Assembly: GCA_902771745.1 (NCBI GenBank)
Contig: CACXYG010000074.1
Span: forward strand, 1-6,986
Direction: 5' to 3'
Length of the DNA: 6,986 bases
Origin: an uncultured Erysipelotrichaceae bacterium
GTDB taxonomy: Bacteria; Bacillota_I; Bacilli_A; RFN20; CAG-288
Position 1 is the first letter of the stretch, and every line of letters starts with the position of its first letter. Under the pieces are notes generated by a model. It was not told where the DNA came from. It saw only the letters and a list, made by a program, of their open reading frames with translations, and made no database searches. Positions 1 through 4,865 of the stretch are shown one piece after another. A program made the translations under genes and the position numbers.

Positions 1-1
1 C

Positions 2-153
2 AAAATCGGGCTTGAAAAAGTAGGCTACCCATGCTACTATTTAGGCTATGTATAGCCTACTTCGAAAGTAGAATCGGCAATGAGAAGCAACAAGGACCTG
101 TTTTTGAAAACTTAAAAATGGTGTACCGTTTTGCCTGCTGTAAATTAGGTTGA
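2..153 (+). pseudogene. Frame-disrupted C-terminal remnant of an unrecognised gene
   Basis: Two reading frames join end to end here. Positions 2-52 read KIGLEKVGYPCYYLGYV and would stop at TAG 53-55. The frame one base back, from 52 to 153, continues as IAYFESRIGNEKQQ and then GPVFENLKMVYRFACCKLG before TGA 151-153. Restoring one base near position 52 gives one continuous, protein-like C-terminus of about 50 residues. The second frame alone is closed upstream by TGA at 13-15, so a frame change is needed to join the parts. The start lies outside the window. I do not recognise the family. It ends 24 bp before the recombinase-type start at 178, so the two may once have been neighbours on one mobile segment. 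It could instead be a sequencing error in an intact gene, or chance coding-like sequence. Confidence 0.4.
18..71. repeat. Nested inverted repeats (possible recombinase site)
   Basis: A perfect 10-bp inverted repeat has arms AAGTAGGCTA at 18-27 and TAGCCTACTT at 53-62, separated by 25 bases. The right arm also forms a second, tight hairpin, CTACTT (57-62) and AAGTAG (66-71), around a 3-base loop. TAGGCTA occurs a third time in direct orientation at 42-48. Serine resolvases often bind clustered inverted sites just upstream of their own gene, and the recombinase-type start is at 178, so a degenerate recombination site is possible. It could equally be chance palindromy inside the decayed gene. 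No core dinucleotide or crossover point can be proven from one copy. Confidence 0.35.
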
Positions 154-164
154 AACCATATTAC

Positions 165-170
165 AGGGGG
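165..170 (+). promoter_or_regulatory. Ribosome binding site of the recombinase-start ORF
   Basis: AGGGGG lies 7 bases before the ATG at 178. This strong Shine-Dalgarno sequence supports 178 as the start and suggests that the fused ORF is translated from signals belonging to the original recombinase gene. A 6-bp inverted repeat (CTGTAA at 138-143, TTACAG at 161-166) overlaps it and could partly mask the site. Confidence 0.6.
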
Positions 171-177
171 TAAAGCA

Positions 178-282
178 ATGACAATTTACGCTTATATTCG
201 AGTTTCGACCAAAGAACAAAACATTGACCGACAGCTTGCAGCGCTGGAACCGTACAACGTTCCAAAGAAGAATATCTATTTC
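178..282 (+). pseudogene. 5' remnant of a serine recombinase (resolvase/invertase) gene
   Basis: The first ~34 codons match the conserved opening of resolvase-type serine recombinases (MTIYAYIRVSTKEQN, then DRQLAALEPYNVPKKNIY). In intact relatives the IY would be followed by a D-K-x-S-G-K-D-F-type segment. Here an unrelated sequence starts at about 277-283. The catalytic serine survives, but the rest of the active site and the helix-turn-helix do not. The remnant keeps its own ribosome site and start codon. Confidence 0.65.
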
Positions 283-702
283 TATGAAGTGGATGGTTAC
301 TATTTATTAAAACGACAAGATAGTCCAGACCTACGAAACCTAGGTTTAAATATGTGGGCTGATTTCTCCAAGACGTATCATTTATACAATGATACTTTCT
401 ATAACGTCGATGCTTTGAATAACAAAGCTGGTTATGCTCCTACCTTTGTCACTTTCAACCATGAACAATATGTCTCCATGAATGTCTATGCTAATGAATC
501 TAAGCCTGTCAGAAATACTGATGGCACCCTATCTTTCAGCATGGCTTTCCATGAAGAATGTAAAGCCTTGAAATCTTCTACCAAGGTCGAAGAAAAAGAC
601 ACCACCAGCGATACTTACATCACCGCCTTAAAGGAAATCTATAACCAGGCTTTAAGTATTGATATTGCTAAGACTAAAGCATATCTTGAGGGAGTATTAT
701 AA
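178..702 (+). CDS. Chimeric ORF: serine recombinase N-terminus fused to a thioredoxin-like domain lacking cysteines
   Basis: This is a 174-residue ORF of two unrelated parts. Residues 1 to about 34 are the start of a resolvase/invertase-type serine recombinase: the YIRVSTKEQNIDRQL stretch carries Arg8 and the catalytic Ser10. After about residue 35 the recombinase ends abruptly. The rest of its catalytic domain (the later conserved arginines) and its DNA-binding domain are absent, so recombinase activity is not expected. The remaining ~140 residues are not recombinase-like. I tentatively read a thioredoxin fold: strand GYYLLKR (40-46), then SPDL (49-52) where CxxC would sit, a helix, strand FYNVDA (74-79), and APTFVTFN (87-94) with Pro88 as the possible cis-proline. 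No signal peptide is present, unlike the downstream lipoprotein. The stop overlaps that gene's start (TAATG), so the two are probably translationally coupled. The recombinase match is firm; the thioredoxin reading is inference. Confidence 0.7.
   Translation: MTIYAYIRVSTKEQNIDRQLAALEPYNVPKKNIYFYEVDGYYLLKRQDSPDLRNLGLNMWADFSKTYHLYNDTFYNVDALNNKAGYAPTFVTFNHEQYVSMNVYANESKPVRNTDGTLSFSMAFHEECKALKSSTKVEEKDTTSDTYITALKEIYNQALSIDIAKTKAYLEGVL
688..694 (+). promoter_or_regulatory. Ribosome binding site of the lipoprotein gene
   Basis: GAGGGAG lies 7 bases before the ATG at 702, inside the last codons of the preceding ORF. With the one-base stop/start overlap it fixes the start and points to coupled translation. 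Confidence 0.6.
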
Positions 703-1475
703 TGAAGAAAAAGTTATTATTTTTATTATCTTTTAGCTTATTAGCATCTTCTTGTGGTCAAGAAAGTTCTGTAATAGAAAGTTCCTCTCAGGAAGTTAGA
801 CAAAGTATCCCGTTATTTCATTATGAACTTAATAGTCTAGAAACAGATTCCTCTATCGAATACATGCCTTTTGAAATCGACAACACAACGTTTGGTTATT
901 GGATCAACCAGAAAGCTTCCTTCCCACTATTTGTCTACGCTTCTGGTTGTGGTTCTTGTGATGTTTTTGCTTTAAATGTCAAAGACTATATCCGTCAAGA
1001 ATCACTTTCCCTTCCCTTTATGACATTATCGTCTTATCAAAAAACAGCTAACCCGCTATCCTTATCGGATTCTGCCTTCTTATTCTTCCATGAGGGTAAA
1101 CTATTGACTTATAAGACCGATTTTGATGATATCGGTTCAACCAAAGAGTTAAAACAGTATATCGATCAGTATACCTATGACACTGACATCACTTTCTTAA
1201 ACTCCAGTTATATCTTAAACACCTATGATGATACTTTTACCACCTATTCCTATCGTGGCAATATCTCTAAGTATGAGGATACAGATCAGGCGGTCAAAGA
1301 CTTTTCAGGCAGCTATATGTTAGTAAGAAACGTCCATCAATTAAACTATCCTTCCTTCTATACCGATCTCAAGGAGAGTTATTTTGATTATGTCGTCTTC
1401 GGGGGAGTGGATTTGGATGACAAAACCGTTCCTTATTATGAAGAAAACATCATTGGCGTTTATATCCAGCCATAA
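702..1475 (+). CDS. Predicted lipoprotein with thioredoxin-like CGSC motif
   Basis: This 257-residue protein has a lipoprotein signal: MKKK, a hydrophobic stretch (LLFLLSFSLLA), then ASSC with Cys18 as the predicted lipidated residue. A low-complexity Ser/Glu linker follows. It should be anchored on the outer face of the membrane. Residues 74-86 (strand FPLFVYAS, then GCGSC) look like a thioredoxin-fold beta strand and redox CxxC (Cys83, Cys86). SAFLFFHEGKLL (124-135) resembles the later strand-turn-strand, but the usual cis-proline before it is missing (Ser122-Asp123-Ser124). The C-terminal ~110 residues are Tyr/Asp-rich and unrecognised. Likely role: extracytoplasmic thiol-disulfide chemistry, or a structural derivative of that fold. 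It is the second gene of a two-gene unit with the preceding ORF and ends at a terminator. Lipoprotein nature is fairly sure; fold is moderate; substrate unknown. Confidence 0.75.
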   Translation: MKKKLLFLLSFSLLASSCGQESSVIESSSQEVRQSIPLFHYELNSLETDSSIEYMPFEIDNTTFGYWINQKASFPLFVYASGCGSCDVFALNVKDYIRQESLSLPFMTLSSYQKTANPLSLSDSAFLFFHEGKLLTYKTDFDDIGSTKELKQYIDQYTYDTDITFLNSSYILNTYDDTFTTYSYRGNISKYEDTDQAVKDFSGSYMLVRNVHQLNYPSFYTDLKESYFDYVVFGGVDLDDKTVPYYEENIIGVYIQP

Positions 1476-1479
1476 AATA

Positions 1480-1502
1480 AGCCCACAACCGTGGGCTTTT
1501 TT
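1480..1502 (+). terminator. Rho-independent terminator after the lipoprotein gene
   Basis: A 7-bp stem, AGCCCAC (1480-1486) and GTGGGCT (1491-1497), with loop AACC is followed by a run of T to 1502. It sits 4 bases after the stop at 1475. The other flank is A-rich (AAAATA), so it may also terminate the convergent nrnA transcript. Confidence 0.85.
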
Positions 1503-1510
1503 GATATCAT

Positions 1511-2518
1511 TTATCTTTTTGCAGAATCATCCAGAGCATCCAAAGCAGCAACCAAAGATGGAAGCTCATCTAAGCTCTTAAGCTTACAACCAGCAGCAAA
1601 GTCATGACCGCCACCACCAAACATGTTGGCAACAGAGGCGACCACCATGTGACCACTTCTTAAGGAGACGCGATACTCCTGTTTCTTTTCATCCCAGGTG
1701 ACAGAGCAGACAACTCTGACGCCATCCATGTTTCTGAAGGTATTGATATGTAGGTTACCTTCATCACTGGTCATATTCAAGGCTTCTTGGGTCTCTTTGG
1801 TAAGGACATAGTAGCAAGTACCCTTATCGGTCAAGACAAAGTTGTTAAGACAGTATTTCAAGATATTGATTCTTCTTAAATCAGTCTTATACATTTCATC
1901 ATAGATCCAGGTCTTATCAATACCAGTATCTAATAAGTCAGCCGCGATTCGAAGTGTGGCACCATCGGTATCCTGATATAAGAAACGAGAAGTGTCACCA
2001 ACAATACCGGTGTACAGATATCTGGCAGCCAATTGAGAAAGGACATATTTCTTATTTCTCGAAAGAGCGAATAATGCAATCAATTCCGCCGCAGCTGGAC
2101 GTTCGGGATAGACGATGAGATAATCGCCAAACTGTTCTTCGGCTTTCTCTGGGATCGGATGATGGTCAATCTTGATGACCTCTTTGGCAAAAGGAAGAAA
2201 ATCCTTTCCGGATAAACGAGGAAGATTAGAGACATCGGTGGTGAGGGCAAGATGTGGTTGATGGAACCATTCTTCTGGAACTTCTTCGGCATAAGGGAAT
2301 AAGACGGGCATGAAGGTTGGATGATTTTCACCGACAAAGTGAACTTCCTTATTCGGGAAATTATCTTTGATCCAGGTATATAAACCCATCTGCGAACCTA
2401 GGGCGTCAAAATCGGGAGATGTATGACGATAAACGACGATTCTATCGTATTCTTTAATCTTTTTCTCTAAATATTTGAACTGATTATGAAGCTGCTCGAA
2501 TTCTTTTTCTGCAAACAT
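1511..2518 (-). CDS. nrnA: Bifunctional oligoribonuclease / pAp phosphatase (DHH family)
   Basis: This cytoplasmic, metal-dependent DHH phosphoesterase of the NrnA/MgpA family degrades 2-5 nt RNAs left by RNA turnover and dephosphorylates 3'-phosphoadenosine 5'-phosphate. The 335-residue length is typical. The N-terminal DHH domain has His32 and the PDFDALGS motif (Asp36, Asp38), Asp95 in TTDVSN, IDHHP (Asp118-His119-His120) and GIVGDTSRF (Asp175). These are the expected manganese ligands. The C-terminal DHHA1 domain has VSLRSG and GGGGHDFAAG (301-310), the RNA-binding glycine motif. Phe replaces the Gly often seen between the two Asp of the first motif, a variation known in this family. The start is set by GAGAGG (2525-2530), 6 bases before the ATG. 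The gene is monocistronic and convergent with the lipoprotein gene. Confidence 0.93.
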   Translation of the reverse strand: MFAEKEFEQLHNQFKYLEKKIKEYDRIVVYRHTSPDFDALGSQMGLYTWIKDNFPNKEVHFVGENHPTFMPVLFPYAEEVPEEWFHQPHLALTTDVSNLPRLSGKDFLPFAKEVIKIDHHPIPEKAEEQFGDYLIVYPERPAAAELIALFALSRNKKYVLSQLAARYLYTGIVGDTSRFLYQDTDGATLRIAADLLDTGIDKTWIYDEMYKTDLRRINILKYCLNNFVLTDKGTCYYVLTKETQEALNMTSDEGNLHINTFRNMDGVRVVCSVTWDEKKQEYRVSLRSGHMVVASVANMFGGGGHDFAAGCKLKSLDELPSLVAALDALDDSAKR

Positions 2519-2548
2519 ATTAGGCCTCTCTTTTCTTAAAGTTATTAT

Positions 2549-2577
2549 ATTTTATCGGAATTTGAAGTGTACTACAA
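2549..2577 (-). promoter_or_regulatory. Putative sigma-A promoter of nrnA
   Basis: On the minus strand, TTGTAG (2572-2577) and TAAAAT (2549-2554) are 17 bp apart, upstream of the nrnA ribosome site. A second perfect TATAAT lies at 2544-2549 but has no good -35 at standard spacing. This is consensus matching only. Confidence 0.45.
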
Positions 2578-2595
2578 TAAAAACGTAAAAAAGGG

Positions 2596-2624
2596 TTGAA
2601 ATCTCCGTTGCAATGAGATAATAT
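2596..2624 (+). promoter_or_regulatory. Putative promoter of the tRNA-Arg gene
   Basis: TTGAAA (2596-2601) and TAATAT (2619-2624) are 17 bp apart. They would start transcription about 8 bases before the tRNA. The promoter is divergent from that of nrnA. Confidence 0.5.
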
Positions 2625-2638
2625 TATTAGGCTTGTTT

Positions 2639-2715
2639 GGGCCTGTAGCTCAGTTGGATAGAGCATCTGCCTTCTAAGCAGAGGGCCGCGTGTTCGAGTC
2701 ACGCCAGGCTCACCA
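2639..2715 (+). tRNA. tRNA-Arg (anticodon UCU)
   Basis: A full cloverleaf can be folded by eye. The acceptor stem is GGGCCTG (2639-2645) with CAGGCTC (2705-2711), one G-U pair. The D arm is GCTC/GAGC (2648-2651, 2661-2664). The anticodon stem is TCTGC/GCAGA with loop CTTCTAA, giving anticodon TCT at 2673-2675, which reads AGA (Arg). The T arm is GCGTG/CACGC (2688-2692, 2700-2704) around TTCGAGT. The discriminator is A2712 and CCA is encoded at 2713-2715. AGA is the common Arg codon in AT-rich Bacillota. It stands alone, with its own promoter and terminator. Confidence 0.96.
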
Positions 2716-2728
2716 TCTAAGTAAAAAT

Positions 2729-2754
2729 GGAGGACTAAGGTCCTCCTTTTTTTT
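2729..2754 (+). terminator. Rho-independent terminator of the tRNA-Arg transcript
   Basis: A 7-bp stem GGAGGAC (2729-2735) and GTCCTCC (2740-2746) with loop TAAG is followed by eight T (2747-2754). It lies 14 bases after the CCA end. Confidence 0.88.
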
Positions 2755-2773
2755 GTTTTCATAACCATTTTTT

Positions 2774-2819
2774 AAAAAAATCCCTCAGAACTGTCATTAT
2801 TTGACAATATTCTGAGGGA
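2774..2819 (-). terminator. Rho-independent terminator of the mrp / CBS transcript
   Basis: A long hairpin has outer arms TCCCTCAGAA (2781-2790) and TTCTGAGGGA (2810-2819), with an inner TGTCA/TGACA stem (2792-2796, 2802-2806). On the minus strand it is followed by seven T (2774-2780). It lies 7 bases beyond the stop of the CBS gene. It is longer than the other terminators here and is T-rich on the plus side too, so it may act in both directions. Confidence 0.8.
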
Positions 2820-2826
2820 ATTTCTT

Positions 2827-3549
2827 TTAGATTTTATATTTGGCGACGTCGGTTGCCGTGATGATGCCGAGTAGCTTTTCTCCGGGTCTACCATTTCTTG
2901 TCATCAACAAGAGAGCGACATTTTTATCATGTTCTTTATTTTTAAATAGATGAGAAAAGATTTTATCGACTCTTTCATTTTGAGAGACAAACAAGAACGT
3001 CTCATTTAAATGAGAATCAAGCGGTAGGAATTCTTCAAAATCACCAATGGTGATATTCTTATCATAAGTAAAGGCTTCATTCATCGAAAGATAATCAAAG
3101 ATGGTCGAACGAGAAAAAATCCCTTGAACACAACCATCCTCATCTAACACCGGTACATGAGATAAGGAATAATATTCCATCTTCTTTAAGACCTGACTGA
3201 GAGGATCACTTTTCTTGCAGGAATAAATCTTCCTGGTGGCGATCTTATCACAAGTTAAAGGATGAACAATCGCTTCTTTTAACAATAAGAACTGATTCAG
3301 GAACTCCTCACTAGGAGCGCAGACATCATTCTCATGCGAAAGAATATTTCTCAAGTCAGAAGCCGTCTTTAAGAAATCATAGTTATCGTATTGCGCAACG
3401 ATGGGATTCTTTCTATGATAGTAGACTTCATTTAAGGCCTTAGAAAAGGAGATATGACCATAGTCAGAGATTTTAGCAATCGAAAGAAGTTCGTTTTCTA
3501 GTTCTTTAAACGCTGACAAAAATGTCTGAACACGATCTTTATCGTTCAT
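2827..3549 (-). CDS. CBS-domain protein with HEPN-like N-terminal region
   Basis: This 240-residue cytoplasmic protein has two parts. The C-terminal part has two CBS motifs, about 109-154 (ending GIFSRSTIFDYL) and about 184-239 (ending LGIITATDVAKYK). Such pairs usually bind adenine nucleotides or similar ligands and regulate an attached domain. The N-terminal ~95 residues are helical. They contain DLRNILSH (65-72), where Arg67-x4-His72 fits the Rx4-6H motif of HEPN proteins, many of which are RNases. An alternative is a non-catalytic helical domain known beside CBS pairs in Bacillota. The gene starts 2 bp after the mrp-family stop and has only a distant AGGA, so translation is likely coupled to mrp. 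No membrane segment is visible. CBS is confident; HEPN is inference from one motif; the target is unknown. Confidence 0.8.
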   Translation of the reverse strand: MNDKDRVQTFLSAFKELENELLSIAKISDYGHISFSKALNEVYYHRKNPIVAQYDNYDFLKTASDLRNILSHENDVCAPSEEFLNQFLLLKEAIVHPLTCDKIATRKIYSCKKSDPLSQVLKKMEYYSLSHVPVLDEDGCVQGIFSRSTIFDYLSMNEAFTYDKNITIGDFEEFLPLDSHLNETFLFVSQNERVDKIFSHLFKNKEHDKNVALLLMTRNGRPGEKLLGIITATDVAKYKI

Positions 3550-3551
3550 GA

Positions 3552-4370
3552 TTAGTTGTTGTCCTGCTCGATAGACTGTTGAATGATGGCATGAACGGTA
3601 GCATCAAGATAAGGAACTTCTAAATCTTCAATAGAGCCCGTATCCATGGCTGAGGCAATACTAGCATCAAAGGGAATCTGATCAAAGACAGGAATACCAT
3701 GTCTTCTACCGATTTCCGTATCGGTATGACCATAAATCTCAATCTTCTTACCGCAATCTGGACACTTGACATAGGCCATGTTCTCAACAAGGGAAAGAAG
3801 CGGAACAGAGAGCATTTCCGCCATCTTGGCGCTCTTTTCCACGACCATGGAGACCAGGGATTGAGGAGAAGTGACTAAGACAGCCGAACTGAGTTTGATC
3901 TTCTGGAAGACAGTCAAAGAGATATCGCCAGTACCAGGAGCCAAATCGATGATGAGATAGTCAACATCCCATTTGACTTCAGCGTAGAACTGTTCAATCA
4001 AAGTGGAGATCATCGCACCACGCCAGACGATTGGATCTTCCGGATTATCTAATAAAAGGTTAGAAGACATGATCTGGATGCCAGTCTTGGACAAGACAGG
4101 ATTGATCAAGCCGTTTTCACCATAGGTTGGACCGCAGACATGGAAGGCATAAGGAATGGATGGACCAGTGATATCCGCATCAAGGATACCGACCTTGTAG
4201 CCTTTTCTTGCTAATGCGACGGCAAGATAGGAGGAAGTGAAGGATTTACCAACACCGCCTTTACCAGAGATGACAGCCACCGCATGGGCGATTCTGGCGC
4301 CTTCCGCTGGACTAGTCTTAGGAAGTTTTGGAGCCTTGCTGGTATCGGTTCCGGAATTGTTTTGAGCCAT
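3552..4370 (-). CDS. Mrp/NBP35-family P-loop ATPase (iron-sulfur cluster carrier)
   Basis: This 272-residue cytoplasmic ATPase is related to Mrp/ApbC, which binds and transfers Fe-S clusters to apoproteins. It has the deviant Walker A GKGGVGKS (36-43), LDADITGPSIP (63-73, switch I), and DYLIIDLAPGTGD (137-149, Asp142, switch II/Walker B). In most relatives the last motif reads DLPPGTGD; here the first Pro is Ala144. CPDCG (Cys203, Cys206) is the conserved CxxC that bridges a cluster across the dimer. The N-terminal MIP18/DUF59 domain of longer bacterial Mrp proteins is absent, replaced by ~28 polar residues. The start is supported by GAGGT (4378-4382), 7 bases before the ATG. It is followed directly by the CBS gene and preceded by the IMPACT-like gene on the same strand. 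The family call is strong; client proteins cannot be inferred. Confidence 0.92.
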   Translation of the reverse strand: MAQNNSGTDTSKAPKLPKTSPAEGARIAHAVAVISGKGGVGKSFTSSYLAVALARKGYKVGILDADITGPSIPYAFHVCGPTYGENGLINPVLSKTGIQIMSSNLLLDNPEDPIVWRGAMISTLIEQFYAEVKWDVDYLIIDLAPGTGDISLTVFQKIKLSSAVLVTSPQSLVSMVVEKSAKMAEMLSVPLLSLVENMAYVKCPDCGKKIEIYGHTDTEIGRRHGIPVFDQIPFDASIASAMDTGSIEDLEVPYLDATVHAIIQQSIEQDNN

Positions 4371-4403
4371 ATTTGTTACCTCGAATATATTATCAACTTA
4401 ATT

Positions 4404-4409
4404 ATTATA
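4404..4409 (-). promoter_or_regulatory. Possible -10 element before the mrp-family gene
   Basis: A perfect TATAAT on the minus strand lies in the 49-bp gap between the IMPACT-like gene and mrp. I find no good -35 at 16-18 bp spacing, so this may be chance in an AT-rich gap. If real, mrp and the CBS gene form their own transcript. Confidence 0.25.
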
Positions 4410-4419
4410 GTTTATATCG

Positions 4420-4800
4420 CTATTTTTTGCTTTTATATTGTTCAAAAAGTTTCATCGCCATAGTGAAATAGACGTGGTCTAGATGGCTGGCGCCAAGTTC
4501 CTTGCCACCATAATATCTGACGATGTAGATACCAAAATCAGAGATGTTGTCTCTTTCAAAAAAGCGTCCCGCTTTCTTCATGGACGAGATCGGTTCGCGA
4601 TCATCACTGGCTTCGAGAACACAAGCATCAAACTTATTTTTAAAACGGCAGACATGCAAAAGATGGCGGGCATCTTCGTGTTCCTTTTTCAAGGAAACGA
4701 GAATGTCCTTATTGTCGTTTTCATTATCGAGAATATAAGCAAAAGCAAGAAACTTGCTCTTTTTTTCCTCGTAGGTTGAACTAGCGAATAATTTTGGCAT
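4420..4800 (-). CDS. Short IMPACT/YigZ-family (UPF0029) protein
   Basis: This 126-residue protein matches the N-terminal domain of the IMPACT/YigZ family. It has KKSKFLAFAY (13-22), HEDARHLLHVCRF (41-53), ASDDREP (64-70) and IVRYYGGKELGAS (93-105) in family order. Two changes stand out: the usual DDGEPSGTAG loop reads DDREPISSMKKAG, and the common LGAGGL reads LGASHL. The C-terminal ferredoxin-like domain (DUF1949) of the ~200-residue YigZ proteins is missing. The protein ends in QYKSKK with an ordinary TAG, so it looks like a short form rather than a frameshift. In-frame TAA at 4813-4815 rules out an upstream start. The nearest purine-rich site is ~20 bases from the ATG, so translation starts poorly or from a near-leaderless mRNA. 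Family members are linked to translation and stress; the role here is unknown. Confidence 0.78.
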   Translation of the reverse strand: MPKLFASSTYEEKKSKFLAFAYILDNENDNKDILVSLKKEHEDARHLLHVCRFKNKFDACVLEASDDREPISSMKKAGRFFERDNISDFGIYIVRYYGGKELGASHLDHVYFTMAMKLFEQYKSKK

Positions 4801-4807
4801 ATTGTTT

Positions 4808-4836
4808 TTGACTTATACTTTCCTTTTCAATAAAAT
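4808..4836 (+). promoter_or_regulatory. Sigma-A promoter of degV
   Basis: TTGACT (4808-4813) and TAAAAT (4831-4836) are 17 bp apart, each one base off consensus. The predicted start at about 4843 gives a ~23-base leader. The -35 lies only 8 bases from the start of the divergent IMPACT-like gene. Confidence 0.7.
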
Positions 4837-4849
4837 ATATTAGCATATC

Positions 4850-4857
4850 AAAGGGGG
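4850..4857 (+). promoter_or_regulatory. Ribosome binding site of degV
   Basis: AAAGGGGG lies 8 bases before the ATG at 4866 and fixes that start. Confidence 0.65.
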
Positions 4858-4865
4858 ATATACCC

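Noticed and set aside
151..180. UGA read as Trp, joining the left remnant to the recombinase frame
   Set aside because: TGA 151-153 is in frame with the ATG at 178, so recoding would fuse them. However, Trp in the genes here is TGG and conserved genes are uninterrupted under the standard code. The ribosome site at 165-170 and the normal recombinase start make 178 the true start.
1384..1581. 65-codon plus-strand ORF spanning the end of the lipoprotein gene, the terminator and the end of nrnA
   Set aside because: It reads through a strong terminator and overlaps two real genes in other frames; its peptide is not protein-like.
2080..2337. 85-codon minus-strand ORF inside nrnA
   Set aside because: It is an alternative frame of nrnA, which is full length with all expected DHH motifs.
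2520..2768. 82-codon minus-strand ORF across the tRNA region
   Set aside because: It is the antisense of tRNA-Arg, its promoter and its terminator. Peptides such as GVTRTRGPLLRRQ are a familiar artefact of tRNA antisense strands. It has no protein-like support.
4483..4779. Plus-strand ORFs opposite the IMPACT-like gene (also 4544-4738)
   Set aside because: These are shadows of the minus-strand gene, whose DARH and RYYGG motifs are clear. Neither has a convincing start signal.
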